From Caproicibacter sp047833665 (GTDB lineage Bacteria > Bacillota > Clostridia > Oscillospirales > Acutalibacteraceae): a stretch of 64,000 nt of DNA. Below, in pieces: positions 26,770-35,947 of this stretch. A model generated the notes under the pieces. That model was not told where the DNA came from. It did no database searches and worked only from the letters and a program-made list of their open reading frames with translations. A program made the translations under genes and the position numbers. The DNA lies in NCBI GenBank assembly GCA_047833665.1, contig CP181261.1:2542001-2606000 (forward strand). The letters run 5' to 3'. The first letter of the stretch is position 1, and each line of letters starts with the position of its first letter.

Positions 26770-28783
26770 TGCCCATCACCTTCTTCAACTTCTCTGAAAT
26801 GCTCTTTTCCAACTCTATTATCTCTCTCATAATCTCTTCAGAAGGCCTTAGGGGCTGGTATTTATAAAAATGCCTTGTGAAAGGTATTTCATATCCGATT
26901 TTAGTCTTAGTTTCATCTATCCAGGCATCAGGAACATGAGGCTTTACTTCCCGTTCAAAGTACTCATGTATATCTTCTTTTAGAGGTACGTTTTCAGTAT
27001 CCCTCAAGTCTGGGTCTGGCTCTGGATTGCCTTTGCTGTCCACACAAATATCTGCTGTTTCATCTTTTTCGGACAACGCAGACAGGATGGCCTTTAAAAG
27101 TGCACTATCAAGTTTAATACCACTGTCTTTAAAAGCCTTCTTCAGAACTTTGGTAAATTCATCTCTGTTTTTATACAAAATAGTAGAGTCCATTGTTCTT
27201 AAAGTTTCTATTATTTGCTGTTGTATTTTTTTACCTTCTTCTATTTCTTTAAGCCCTGCAGCCCCCTTTTTCTTTGACTTTGCCAGGTTATTAAAGGCTG
27301 TTTCATTATATAAATTATTAATCCTTTCCTCAGTCACCTGGAAATTAAGCCTTAAAGGCCTCTCCACAACTATCTTCTGATATCCGAAATCTTCATTATC
27401 AAAAATCTTGCAGTATTCATTCTCCTTAAACTCACCATATATCCTGGTAATTTCTTTTATCTGGTCTTCAGTGATTTCATTTCTCTTGTTTCCAAGGCTT
27501 TTCCTCATTTTCTGATAGAAGTCCACCGCATTAACCAACTGTATTTTACCCGTCCTTACAGGCCCCTTCATTGGGTCATTATTTTTACGATTGGTAACTA
27601 TCCATATGTAGGTAGAAATACCCGTGTTATAGAATAACTGGTCAGGCAATGCAATAATACCTTCCAGCATGTCATTTTCAATTATCCAGCGCCTTATTTC
27701 CGATTCACCTGAACCTGCGTCCCCCGTAAACAATGGCGAGCCATTAAAGATAATAGCAATACGGCTGCCTTTTTCGTCCTGTTTCATTTTAGATATTAAG
27801 TGCTGTAAGAATAAAAGGGAACCATCGGATATTCTGGGGAGCCCAGCCCCGAATCTGCCGTTAAAGCCTTCTTTCTCATATTCTTCACGAATAAACTTCT
27901 CTGCTTTCTTCCATTCAACACCAAAAGGTGGATTGGTTAGCATGTACCTAAAAGTTTTGCCTCTATGTCCATCTTCAGTAAAACTGTCGCCCAAAATGAT
28001 GTTATCTGCATTTTGCCCTTTTATGAGCATGTCGGATTTGCAGATACTAAAGGACTGGGGATTTATCTCCTGTCCAAATAATTCCACTTGTATTCCCGGG
28101 TTTAATTCTTTGAGGTATTGCTCTGCAACCGAAAGCATACCACCTGTACCTGCACAGCAGTCATAAACAGTTACAACAAGCCCTGGCTGGGTTAGTTCTT
28201 CATTATCCTCATTAAGAAGGATATTTACCATTAATCTTATAACCTCACGAGGAGTATAGTGGTCACCTGCCTCTGCATGCTCAGAAAATCTCCTGATAAG
28301 TTCCTCGAAGATGTAGCCCATCTCGGTATTGCTAACTTTATCTGGGTGCAAGTCGATTTTGTTAAACTCTGATACAATTAAATATAACAAGTTGTTATCA
28401 TTAAGTTTTGTTATCTGCTTATCAAAGTCAAAGTGTTCGATAATTTCTCTGGCATTCTTAGAAAAGCCGTTAATATAATTCCTTAAGTTATTCGCGATGT
28501 TATCTGGGTCGGCTAATAATTTTTCAAAATCATACTTGCTTGTATTATTGAATCCTTGCTTTGATATCCTATTTAAAACAGGGTCCATGTTTTGGAGTCC
28601 TGATTTCTTTAAGGTTTCATACTTTTCCAATACTTCCTTCTTAGTTGCTGCAAGAACACAATCAAAACGTCTTAGCACGGCCATTGGCAGTATTACATCC
28701 CCATACTGCTCTTTTTTATACGGTCCTCTTAATAGTTCTGCTATACTCCATATAAAGTTAACTTTATCTTGAAAGTTAATCAA
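26762..28783 (-). CDS. hsdM: Type I restriction-modification methyltransferase (HsdM)
   Basis: This N6-adenine methyltransferase subunit has about 673 residues. An N-terminal HsdM helical domain (NFIWSIAELLRGPYKKEQYG) precedes the catalytic domain with motif I VYDCCAGTGGML and motif IV LTNPPFG. I prefer TTG 28783 as start because AGGAG lies 8 nt upstream. The upstream in-frame GTG at 28792 abuts that site. It heads the hsdMS-x-R operon. The promoter lies within 28793-28990, which has a TATAAT about 80 nt upstream. Confidence 0.94.
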   Translation of the reverse strand: MINFQDKVNFIWSIAELLRGPYKKEQYGDVILPMAVLRRFDCVLAATKKEVLEKYETLKKSGLQNMDPVLNRISKQGFNNTSKYDFEKLLADPDNIANNLRNYINGFSKNAREIIEHFDFDKQITKLNDNNLLYLIVSEFNKIDLHPDKVSNTEMGYIFEELIRRFSEHAEAGDHYTPREVIRLMVNILLNEDNEELTQPGLVVTVYDCCAGTGGMLSVAEQYLKELNPGIQVELFGQEINPQSFSICKSDMLIKGQNADNIILGDSFTEDGHRGKTFRYMLTNPPFGVEWKKAEKFIREEYEKEGFNGRFGAGLPRISDGSLLFLQHLISKMKQDEKGSRIAIIFNGSPLFTGDAGSGESEIRRWIIENDMLEGIIALPDQLFYNTGISTYIWIVTNRKNNDPMKGPVRTGKIQLVNAVDFYQKMRKSLGNKRNEITEDQIKEITRIYGEFKENEYCKIFDNEDFGYQKIVVERPLRLNFQVTEERINNLYNETAFNNLAKSKKKGAAGLKEIEEGKKIQQQIIETLRTMDSTILYKNRDEFTKVLKKAFKDSGIKLDSALLKAILSALSEKDETADICVDSKGNPEPDPDLRDTENVPLKEDIHEYFEREVKPHVPDAWIDETKTKIGYEIPFTRHFYKYQPLRPSEEIMREIIELEKSISEKLKKVMGNE

Positions 28784-28943
28784 CTTTATCACTCCTATGT
28801 ATTTCTCGATTTTGATACTTTAAGTCATTTATCAGTATATACACGCAAAATTATACCAATCTATACTTAAATATTCTATATTTTTTTAGATTTTCCTTTA
28901 CAATTTGCTTTTTATCAGGTAGTCTCATAAATATTATCCTAAA

Positions 28944-28974
28944 AACAAAATACATGCTCACAAGGCATGCACTG
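28944..28974 (-). terminator. Probable terminator after the coiled-coil membrane protein gene
   Basis: On the minus strand GTGCATGC and GCATGTAT pair around a short loop and are followed by TTTTGTTTTT. It lies 17-47 nt past the stop at 28991 and before the hsdM promoter. Confidence 0.6.
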
Positions 28975-28990
28975 AATAATAGTTTTGTAC

Positions 28991-29959
28991 TTATTTTTCA
29001 ATAAATGTTATTATCCATCTATATACCCTATCATATCCAATAAAAGATAAGACAGACACTAAAAGAGCAGCAGTTGAAATCAGTAGGACTGCAATATTAA
29101 TCCTATAATTTCTCTTATTCTGCTTGTCCTGTTCAACCCTATAAATTCTCTCTTCTTCATCTCTCATTACCCTTGCTCTCTGTTCTTCTAAAAGGGTATT
29201 CGCAATAGCCTCATTGACTTTGATACTGTTTTCAAACTGCTCAGTCTGGATTTTATTTAATTTCTCTAATCTTTCAGCCATGTCTTCTAACAGTTCATTA
29301 GTTCTAAATGTCGGGTTTTCGAATTCAAATGAATCAAAATCAAATAATTCTCTATCATATTTTGCATCTATTAATGGCGTATTTCTTTGTGCAGTTGTAA
29401 AAGCATTATTTAGGTTTTTCATTACCTCTATATTTGACAAAAGTGATTTTATACCTGGGCTTATAGCAAGTTGAGAGATATTCTTGAGCGAATCTCTAAC
29501 TGGTTTTAAAGATTCTGCAATTTTTGCTCCTATTTCTTTCTTTTCCTTAATAAACGCCTCATTGAAATTTTCAAAAAAACTTTTACCTTCGTGAGAAACA
29601 TAATGCTTTTTTAAATATGAGGACTGCTCAAGTATTTGTCTACCTACTTTTTGTAAATCATCGTCACCGATTGCCATAATATCTTCCATAGTTATTTTTT
29701 TATAAATATCTGCTTCATCAACAAAACTTTTATTATTCTCAATCATTGTAAATACCATAGCACAGAAGGCTGTTCTAGAGTTATTTGTTGATTCTAAAGT
29801 TTCTTCATAACTTTTAGCAGCACTCATGCTATAAAATATAGGAATCTGTATTTGTTGCCCTCTCAAATTAACAGATACCAATTTTACTGCTTTTCTATGT
29901 GCCTCTATAATATTTTGAGCATTGGTGATTTTCTTTGCATCTTTAGATTCTTTATCCAT
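28991..29959 (-). CDS. Coiled-coil protein with C-terminal membrane hairpin, unknown function
   Basis: The start is ATG 29959, with AAAGGTGGG 7 nt upstream. The 322-residue product is soluble and highly charged for most of its length. A long predicted coiled coil runs from about residues 215 to 280 (AERLEKLNKIQTEQFENSIK and on). A single strong hydrophobic segment (INIAVLLISTAALLVSVLSF) follows near the C-terminus. It is therefore a tail-anchored cytoplasmic protein. It lies immediately upstream of the hsd operon on the same strand. It could be a membrane-linked defence accessory, but no family is recognised. Confidence 0.7.
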   Translation of the reverse strand: MDKESKDAKKITNAQNIIEAHRKAVKLVSVNLRGQQIQIPIFYSMSAAKSYEETLESTNNSRTAFCAMVFTMIENNKSFVDEADIYKKITMEDIMAIGDDDLQKVGRQILEQSSYLKKHYVSHEGKSFFENFNEAFIKEKKEIGAKIAESLKPVRDSLKNISQLAISPGIKSLLSNIEVMKNLNNAFTTAQRNTPLIDAKYDRELFDFDSFEFENPTFRTNELLEDMAERLEKLNKIQTEQFENSIKVNEAIANTLLEEQRARVMRDEEERIYRVEQDKQNKRNYRINIAVLLISTAALLVSVLSFIGYDRVYRWIITFIEK

Positions 29960-30045
29960 AAGGCTTCCCACCTTTATAACTTTGTTAATTCTATTTTATG
30001 ACAAATGCTTATAACGCTCAATAAGACTACAATATTTTGTCGGTA

Positions 30046-30074
30046 CTAAAGCACATGCTATGAGGCATGTGCTT
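30046..30074. terminator. Palindromic hairpin between minus-strand genes
   Basis: AAAGCACATGC and GCATGTGCTTT form a near-perfect palindrome with a five-base loop. It lies between the fragment at 30115-30351 and the coiled-coil gene. There is no strong U-run on either side, so termination is likely but not certain. Confidence 0.55.
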
Positions 30075-30114
30075 TAGTATATAGGTTTTCTATAACTGCT
30101 TTTTTGTATATTAA

Positions 30115-30351
30115 TCACGGTCCCGTACCAACACCGTCAATCCTCCAGCCGCTTTTTTCAGATTCTTTCTTCAATATAACAAATCTTGGCCAGACTCCAT
30201 CATCTGCTGTTATTAGTTTCTTGAAATCAAAATCAACTTTAATCTGATACTCCAACACCCCTGGCTCATTGTTAAATCCCTTTAACTCTTTTATCTCCAA
30301 CAACTTTGCACTATTAATGTTATAGTCAATTTTATCTTCACCCTTAAACAA
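30115..30351 (-). pseudogene. Fragment of a DUF4829-like secreted protein gene
   Basis: An in-frame TTG at 30351 opens about 78 residues that resemble the C-terminal part of DUF4829-type lipoproteins (LEYQIKVDFDFKKL ... SGWRIDGVGTGP). No signal peptide or N-terminal region is present. A terminator hairpin sits directly upstream (30358-30384), so no promoter-linked coding start is visible. A truncated remnant is the best reading. Confidence 0.5.
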
Positions 30352-30357
30352 GAAAAA

Positions 30358-30384
30358 TCACTGCTTTATTGTTTAAGCAGTGAA
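30358..30384 (-). terminator. Intrinsic terminator of the symE transcript
   Basis: TCACTGCTTAAACAATAAAG and GCAGTGA form a stem on the minus strand, followed by TTTTTCTTG. It is about 100 nt past the symE-like stop at 30488. Confidence 0.7.
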
Positions 30385-30487
30385 AATAGAATACAAATAA
30401 TGTCTCAAAGTGCAATAAATTTAATCTTATAAATACCGTGAGTACAATTAAGGCAGGTGTTAACCTGCTCCGTTACATATTGTATCT

Positions 30488-30712
30488 TTAACAACTCTTC
30501 TTAGAGACCTTATTATTATCTTTTTTAACTAAACTAACATTATTTTCAGCAGAAGTAAGCCTTATTTCTAAAACTCCATTCTCTGCTAAAACAACTATCT
30601 TCTTCCCTGTTTCAAACCCAAGTTCCTTAAGCCATTTGCCTTGCAGCCTTATTTGAGGTACTTCCTTATCTCCTGTATAACTATAATAAACACTTAGAAT
30701 ACGTTTTTGCAT
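30488..30712 (-). CDS. symE: SymE-like protein (AbrB-fold toxin-like)
   Basis: The 74 residues match the SymE family core: an initial strand (KRILSVYYSY), PQIRLQGKWLKELGFETGKK and a final strand pair (VVLAENGVLEIRLT). E. coli SymE is an SOS-induced toxic protein of AbrB fold, silenced by the antisense RNA SymR. Its gene lies beside hsdR. Here the gene is again near a type I restriction operon. AGAGGTGTTAAA precedes the ATG. I see no clear LexA box and cannot show an antisense RNA. Confidence 0.7.
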   Translation of the reverse strand: MQKRILSVYYSYTGDKEVPQIRLQGKWLKELGFETGKKIVVLAENGVLEIRLTSAENNVSLVKKDNNKVSKKSC

Positions 30713-30739
30713 TTTAACACCTCTGTAGTTGCTGCAAGA

Positions 30740-31033
30740 TTAAATGCTTTTTTCCTTAGCAATCAATGTCCATCGGATAGCAGTTTTCACAACTGATTGC
30801 ACATTGTTATCTTTTGTTCTTACTTTCACATAATACGGTCTTAAATTGAATCTGTAACCTTTATTTACCAACATTTCAGTCGCCTGAACAAGGGCTTTCA
30901 CCGTCATATATGCTGCTTTTATTCCAATACAATCAATATGAACGATGCCATTTGCTACTACATATTCAACTATGGCCTCTGCTGCAGCATTAATGTTGCT
31001 TTCTCCTGCAACCTTAAGAACCTTTATATCCAT
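30740..31033 (-). CDS. spoVS: SpoVS-family protein (stage V sporulation protein S)
   Basis: The 97 residues match SpoVS closely: KVLKVAGESNINAAAEAIVE, IDCIGIKAAYMTVKALV, RPYYVKV and a final AIRWTLIA. SpoVS has an Alba-like fold and is needed for late sporulation in Bacillus. Its molecular role is unsettled, but the fold suggests nucleic acid binding. AAGGAGGTAT precedes the ATG. It lies within mobile DNA, divergent from a phage/plasmid-type primase, so this copy probably serves the element rather than sporulation. Confidence 0.85.
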   Translation of the reverse strand: MDIKVLKVAGESNINAAAEAIVEYVVANGIVHIDCIGIKAAYMTVKALVQATEMLVNKGYRFNLRPYYVKVRTKDNNVQSVVKTAIRWTLIAKEKSI

Positions 31034-31084
31034 GCCTTATATACCTCCTTAATCTGTTTTGTATTGCATATTAAGGATTGAATA

Positions 31085-31290
31085 TAAGGCATTTCAAGTA
31101 TTAATTTTCATTCTTCATTACTTCAGTTCAAAACAAGAATTGAACCAAAACTAAAATTGATTAGAATATTTCATTAATACTTCGATTAGAATATTTCATT
31201 AATACTTCATACTTCATTAACTTCAAGGCGTCTCTCAATGTTTCGCAAAGTTTTCTTGAACTGAAGTACCTTGAAGTATTAATAACATAT
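31085..31290. repeat. Iteron-like direct and inverted repeats between spoVS and primase
   Basis: A 25-bp unit (GATTAGAATATTTCATTAAT followed by ACTTC) is repeated in tandem at 31159-31183 and 31184-31208, with a partial third. Its core ATTAATACTTC recurs inverted near 31092-31101 and 31275-31286. Repeats in a divergent promoter region next to a primase gene could be a replication origin or an operator. Confidence 0.65.
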
Positions 31291-31430
31291 TAACCATATT
31301 TTTAAGTTTGTCAAATTTTTAGGCTTAATTTTTTTGTTACATTTTTGTTACAAAATAAAGTTCCTCTTGAAATACACTGATTTATGGCTATAATACTTTC
31401 ATTAAAAATTACGGAACGGAGGAATAGCCT

Positions 31431-33497
31431 ATGAACAGAAGTATAGATAGCATCATTGCCAAAAAGACATCTCATGATGTTGGTGTATTAATATTTCAAT
31501 TTCTTAATGATATTGAACCTCTAATCCAGCAGTCTCTCACTGCTGCAAAGTTAAAGGATTTTTACAGGCTTAAAGGGAAATATAACAAAGGACGTTTTGT
31601 CTGCCCATTCCATTCTGGAGCAGATAACCCTACCTCTCTTTCTCTGAATGACAACAAACGGAACTTTCACTGCAACGCCTGTGGTAAAAGCGGTACATAC
31701 CTTGAATTTATCATGTATATGCAAAATTTCTCAGGTAGGAACAGCCTCAACGAAGCAAAAATTTTTGCCGCAAACAACTTTGCTGGCCTGAATCTAGGAT
31801 TCAACTCAATTGCTGATTTTGAACAGAAATTAAGAGATAAAATATTAGAACGCTATCATAAAACGCATAGTGTTAGGTATACAGATTATTATGACATATG
31901 GCTTCTGCCAGATAGATATTTTTCTAATACAGCAGAGTCACAAGACCGCCAAATCCAAGGGGAAGAACAACAAATAAAGCCTTCCTTCAAGGTTTCTCCT
32001 TCCAACTCTACAAACAAGCCCGACTTTATACTGGAAGCACTGGACCTTGAAATGACCATCAGGCATCATCAAGCCCAGAATATAATTGACAATGGGATTA
32101 CTGATTATGATAAAGCAATCCAGGACGCTAAAAACAGCAAACTAATTAGGGACTTTACCCAAAAGGCTGATAAATTAAATTCGGTGGATAAACTCTCTGA
32201 TTTCATGAGTAAGAAATATAATATAGACATAGATACTGCTTTGAGATATGGACTTATCTATTTTGATAAGGCTAGCCAGAAGCAACTCTACTACAGTGAT
32301 TTCTTTATGCTGAATGACAGAGTCCTGTTTCCCATTCGAGACCATGAAACTGGCATAGTAGTCGGGTACCAGTGCCGACAAACAGATTTAAATGCCCCAA
32401 AACATTACAAATACCTTAACGTGGCCGATTACCAAGATAACTTGACAGCAAATGAAAACGGAACTGATTTTAGAAATTTTGTTCCGTTTAAACCTGGAAA
32501 CTTCCTTTTTAACCTTTACGAACTGAAGAATAAATGCATTAATGCATTATGGATTACAGAAGGCATTGCAGATGCAATAAAACTTTCCTGCATGGGATAT
32601 GACGCCGTTTCTCCAGAGCAGGCAAATTTAACCGACTTCCATATATACTTAATTGATAAATATTTCGGCAAAGATGTGGTTATTAACTTATTCTTTGATA
32701 ATGATGACCATAAGGTTGGACAAAGCAAAAGCATTGCAGCCGCCTACCGCCTTTGGCAGTTTGGTTTCAGGAATATTAGAATTATAAGTACCTTTAAAGA
32801 ATTAGGAAAAGATATTACCGATTGTTCCGTTAAACTGCGTGATGATAACATGCTAAGGCTTTTAATTAGTCTATGGGAAAAACAAGCCTATTCTTTTACC
32901 CCTGCAAGTAATGAAGATTTAAACACTCTATTAAAAACAGGCCTGTACACTGAAAATGAAATTATATGTATTGACCCAAGAGATATAAACCAGATGACTA
33001 ATTTTGCTGAAGCAATTGTTAAGCATATAGATTTAAATGATATGACATATCAGCAACTTGCAGTATTAAAAAAATTATGTTGCTTTAGAGAAGAAGAAAT
33101 AAAAATTCTCTTAAACCTTTCTACAAAAGATTATCATGACATGCAGGATGCAGATGAAACAGAGAATGTTGTAAAAGAAAATATCAATATTAACGCAGGC
33201 AATGCTCAAGAAGAAAGAAATGTAGAAGAAAACCTAATCAACATTTCTAAAGCACAACTATTTCATCTGAAAAAGAGATTTGATTTAGATTTAATTAAGA
33301 AAATAGACAACGAATGTTCCAAAAAACAGATTGCGGCTATTGTAGGCAATATAATAAAAAATAAAGATTTTGATGTATGGGATTACATCCCCAAAAATGA
33401 AAGTCACCAGTCTTCAACTGGTATAGCCCCTATCACCGCTGTACTGGATGATGGCAACTTCACCCCTGCATATGACGATGTCAGTATTCCTTTTTAA
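31431..33497 (+). CDS. CHC2-type DNA primase with TOPRIM domain
   Basis: This 688-residue primase is of the plasmid/phage kind. The N-terminal zinc finger shows CPFHSG and FHCNACGKSG (residues ~58-90), the CHC2 pattern. A TOPRIM-type catalytic core follows, with LWITEGIADAIKL and LFFDNDD. The C-terminal ~170 residues are helical and may bind a helicase. A promoter (TTGAAA, 16 nt, TATAAT) and GGAACGGAGG precede ATG 31431. It is divergent from spoVS across iteron-like repeats. A replicative primase inside a transposon-bounded island suggests a captured plasmid module. Confidence 0.85.
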   Translation: MNRSIDSIIAKKTSHDVGVLIFQFLNDIEPLIQQSLTAAKLKDFYRLKGKYNKGRFVCPFHSGADNPTSLSLNDNKRNFHCNACGKSGTYLEFIMYMQNFSGRNSLNEAKIFAANNFAGLNLGFNSIADFEQKLRDKILERYHKTHSVRYTDYYDIWLLPDRYFSNTAESQDRQIQGEEQQIKPSFKVSPSNSTNKPDFILEALDLEMTIRHHQAQNIIDNGITDYDKAIQDAKNSKLIRDFTQKADKLNSVDKLSDFMSKKYNIDIDTALRYGLIYFDKASQKQLYYSDFFMLNDRVLFPIRDHETGIVVGYQCRQTDLNAPKHYKYLNVADYQDNLTANENGTDFRNFVPFKPGNFLFNLYELKNKCINALWITEGIADAIKLSCMGYDAVSPEQANLTDFHIYLIDKYFGKDVVINLFFDNDDHKVGQSKSIAAAYRLWQFGFRNIRIISTFKELGKDITDCSVKLRDDNMLRLLISLWEKQAYSFTPASNEDLNTLLKTGLYTENEIICIDPRDINQMTNFAEAIVKHIDLNDMTYQQLAVLKKLCCFREEEIKILLNLSTKDYHDMQDADETENVVKENININAGNAQEERNVEENLINISKAQLFHLKKRFDLDLIKKIDNECSKKQIAAIVGNIIKNKDFDVWDYIPKNESHQSSTGIAPITAVLDDGNFTPAYDDVSIPF

Positions 33498-33594
33498 TGA
33501 GCCGTAATCTTAAAAATTTTTTAATCAAAAAAACTTGACTTTCAAAACCATAATTCTGTATCCTGTTTAAAATCAAATGAAAGGACGTGGTTGT

Positions 33595-33882
33595 ATGAAA
33601 GCCAAGAATCTAAAACAAGAAATTAAGAATATCCTTTCTGCAATAGACAAGAACTTTGGTAAAGACTCAAGGGAATTCCAGGATGCCGAATATTACCTTG
33701 ACATCCTTGAAACTGTTTACCATTATAACTACAACGATGGAATAGATTTGCTTAATGAGTTAAAGAAATTACTAAATAAACTTTCAGATAGAGTGCCCGA
33801 ATTGGCACCTGAAAGGTTCTCACAGCATTATCCAAATGTAAGTGAGATGTTAAAATATCTGGAAAAATGGTTATCTGATTAA
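33595..33882 (+). CDS. Uncharacterised 95-residue protein
   Basis: ATG 33595 is preferred because AAAGGACG lies 8-9 nt upstream. An upstream in-frame ATG (33577) has none. The product is highly charged and almost all helical (KNLKQEIKNILSAIDKNFGK; LLNELKKLLNKL). It has no membrane segment and no recognised motif. It follows the primase by about 100 nt and is closed by a good terminator, so it could be part of the replication module. Confidence 0.6.
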   Translation: MKAKNLKQEIKNILSAIDKNFGKDSREFQDAEYYLDILETVYHYNYNDGIDLLNELKKLLNKLSDRVPELAPERFSQHYPNVSEMLKYLEKWLSD

Positions 33883-33890
33883 TGTTTTTT

Positions 33891-33928
33891 AAAGGCTTCT
33901 CAGTTTCCTTGCTGGGAAGCCTTTTTTC
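33891..33928 (+). terminator. Intrinsic terminator of the primase region
   Basis: AAGGCTTCtCAG pairs with CTGgGAAGCCTT, followed by TTTTT. It lies 9 nt past the stop of the 95-residue gene. Confidence 0.85.
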
Positions 33929-34578
33929 TATAGATTTTTAATAAGATTTAATGGGTAAGAAAAAACAATACCTTTAATCGTTGCAATCATATTATATAGT
34001 TACGAATTCCAAGACTCCTATCCCCTTTAACCTATTATCCCCTATTATCCCCCTACACCTGCTTTTTTAGAATCACTTTTTACCCCTTAACCCTCAAAAC
34101 CGTTTCTAACTCCTTTTCCCTATTAAAAACCTACCCATTTGCTCCGTTTCTCATGCAAAAAGGATGAATTCTAAATAATTATCTTATCAGTTTTCTATAT
34201 AAGGAAACCATTTCTAAAATAGGGTTTTACGCTTCTATTATGCTCCTGAGAGAAAATTACCTTATATAAAAACAAAATAGGGAAAGAAACTGCAACAAAG
34301 CAATCTCTTCCCCTATTTTGCCCGTTTGCCAACTACATTCCCCAGAATGCATATTAAATATAGCATATCCTAGAGTTACCTGTAAAGAAGTATATCTTTT
34401 ATTTAATTATCCTCAAATTATAGTTCCTTTTAGTTCCTAACTTTTTATTCCAGTTCTTTTTGGGACTGTATATTATAGAATGAGGAATTAGGAGAAAGGA
34501 ACAGGGAGGAATAAGGCTTAGCCTAAGGTAATTTATGCTTATTCAATGTCTCTCCACCTATACTTTTATATAAGAAAA
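33929..34578. other. 650-bp region without genes between convergent modules
   Basis: I see no coding frame. It contains low-complexity CCCTTA/CCCCTA tracts (34015-34140, 34485-34520) and a hairpin CAAAATAGGG/CCCTATTTTG (34273-34320) whose minus-strand side ends in a U-run. Near 34425-34465, short repeats of AGTTCC/AGTTCT spaced 10-20 nt apart could be ParR-binding centromere sites. The last point is weak. Confidence 0.4.
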
Positions 34579-34606
34579 AAGCAGGAAGTCTTAAACTTCA
34601 CTGCTT
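34579..34606 (-). terminator. Intrinsic terminator of the parMR operon
   Basis: On the minus strand AAGCAGtGAAGT pairs with ACTTCcTGCTT, followed by TTTTTTC. It begins 15 nt after the parR stop. Confidence 0.85.
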
Positions 34607-34620
34607 GTAAAAGTTAAAGT

Positions 34621-34911
34621 CTATAGATTGTCAAACATATCAAATATATCGTCAGGCAATTCATGTTGTATGCAACTATCATTCTCTTTTCCCTTGTTTT
34701 CTATGGTAATTCCTCCACACTCTGCTATTGCCTCCTTTACAGCCTGTTTTATTGCTTCCTTGCCTAAATCCTTATCCCCTTTTCCTGTAAAACTTAACAC
34801 TGCCTTAATGACATAATCTGTTTTATATTTCTGCTTTGATAGTATGTTAAATACTTCTAAATCATCTTTCCTATCTAATGAAAAAGATAAATTAATTCTT
34901 TTTACAGCCAT
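34621..34911 (-). CDS. parR: ParR-like partition adaptor
   Basis: This 96-residue protein follows parM by 4 nt. The N-terminus (VKRINLSFSLDRKDDLEVFN) fits the ribbon-helix-helix DNA-binding start of ParR/StbB-type adaptors. The remainder is helical, with an acidic C-terminal end (LPDDIFDMFDNL) of the kind that contacts ParM filaments. It would bind a centromere array and link DNA to the actin-like filament. Sequence conservation in ParR is low, so the call rests largely on position and layout. Confidence 0.7.
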   Translation of the reverse strand: MAVKRINLSFSLDRKDDLEVFNILSKQKYKTDYVIKAVLSFTGKGDKDLGKEAIKQAVKEAIAECGGITIENKGKENDSCIQHELPDDIFDMFDNL

Positions 34912-34915
34912 AAAA

Positions 34916-35827
34916 TCACCTTCTTAGTTCTTGCTCTAATAGGATTTTAAAACCTTTGGCATTTGCAAACTGGTCAAGGTTTTCAATATACCTTATCTTG
35001 TCCGATGATTCTATATATTTTCTTAACATCATACCCCCGCCACCAACAATTATTGTTGGGTTTCTGAATTCAAAACCGTATTCTAAAATCTTTGTCAGCA
35101 AGTTTTCTACATATTCCTTTGCTTTTATTTCTATCATTTTATTTATATCTGCATCAAACAAAACTGGCTGCTTACCTAAAATAATATCCTGTATCTGCTT
35201 TTCTGTCAGATTAATATTTATTTTTAATAATTCCTGCTGTATGGATGCAAACAATGTGATTGTGCCGTTCGGTAGTGAATAGCAGGTTGCAGTGTTAATT
35301 ATCCCGTTTTCTACTATGAAAAAATCTGTAGTATAGCCACCGATATCAATTACGTTTGCTACTGATACATTTTTATAGTCTTTGTAGATATTAATAAAGG
35401 CTGCGTAACCTTGGGGGTATACCCTGCAATCAACAATATTAACCGCATAATCGCTTCCATTAAAACTAAACTTGATATTGTCCCTTATAAAGTATTCCCT
35501 GAATTTATGTTTCATTTTACCGTAGTGAATGATAGGAAGCCCCACACCTAAAAATACATCTGCTTTCTGTTCTATTCCTGCCTTGTTAATTGCATCTGCT
35601 ATTGCAGCCAAAGATATTATAAAAGCATCCTGAGTCTGAGTCTTATCTAATTGAACGCTCGACCTGTTGTTTCCTATGCTGTAATAAATACCTTGATAAA
35701 TAAGCAGATTTTGTTTTGTAATAGGCTCTACATCAGATTTTGTAAAGCCCGACTGACAACTAAAACCCTCACTGCTTTTGGTATAAGCATTTCCATTGTC
35801 TAATCCTAAGATAATTTTATTCTCCAT
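34916..35827 (-). CDS. parM: ParM/StbA-type actin-like partition ATPase
   Basis: This 303-residue actin-like protein has phosphate-1 motif ILGLDNGNAYTKS at the N-terminus, phosphate-2 motif VIDIGGYTTDFFIVENG (about residue 165) and adenosine motif IIVGGGGMMLRKYI near the C-terminus. Such proteins form filaments that push plasmid copies apart. A ParR-like gene follows in the same operon. Upstream is a terminator-like leader hairpin (35913-35947). Its presence in chromosomal mobile DNA implies a plasmid stage or a captured plasmid segment. Confidence 0.9.
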   Translation of the reverse strand: MENKIILGLDNGNAYTKSSEGFSCQSGFTKSDVEPITKQNLLIYQGIYYSIGNNRSSVQLDKTQTQDAFIISLAAIADAINKAGIEQKADVFLGVGLPIIHYGKMKHKFREYFIRDNIKFSFNGSDYAVNIVDCRVYPQGYAAFINIYKDYKNVSVANVIDIGGYTTDFFIVENGIINTATCYSLPNGTITLFASIQQELLKININLTEKQIQDIILGKQPVLFDADINKMIEIKAKEYVENLLTKILEYGFEFRNPTIIVGGGGMMLRKYIESSDKIRYIENLDQFANAKGFKILLEQELRR

Positions 35828-35912
35828 AGAAATTCCTCCATTTCTTTGATAAATTTAAGTTCGTTATAGTTCTTTATATTTAATCACTTTTTATAATTTC
35901 AAGTATTTTTAC

Positions 35913-35947
35913 AAAAAAATTGCTTACCTATCAAATTAGGTAAGCAA
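35913..35947 (-). promoter_or_regulatory. Leader terminator-like hairpin upstream of parM
   Basis: Minus strand: TTGCTTACCTA, loop ATTTGA, TAGGTAAGCAA, then TTTTTTT. It is about 86 nt before the parM start, and no gene ends nearby on this strand. The gap 35948-36292 holds only AT-rich sequence and a CCTTTCCCC tract. Confidence 0.6.
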
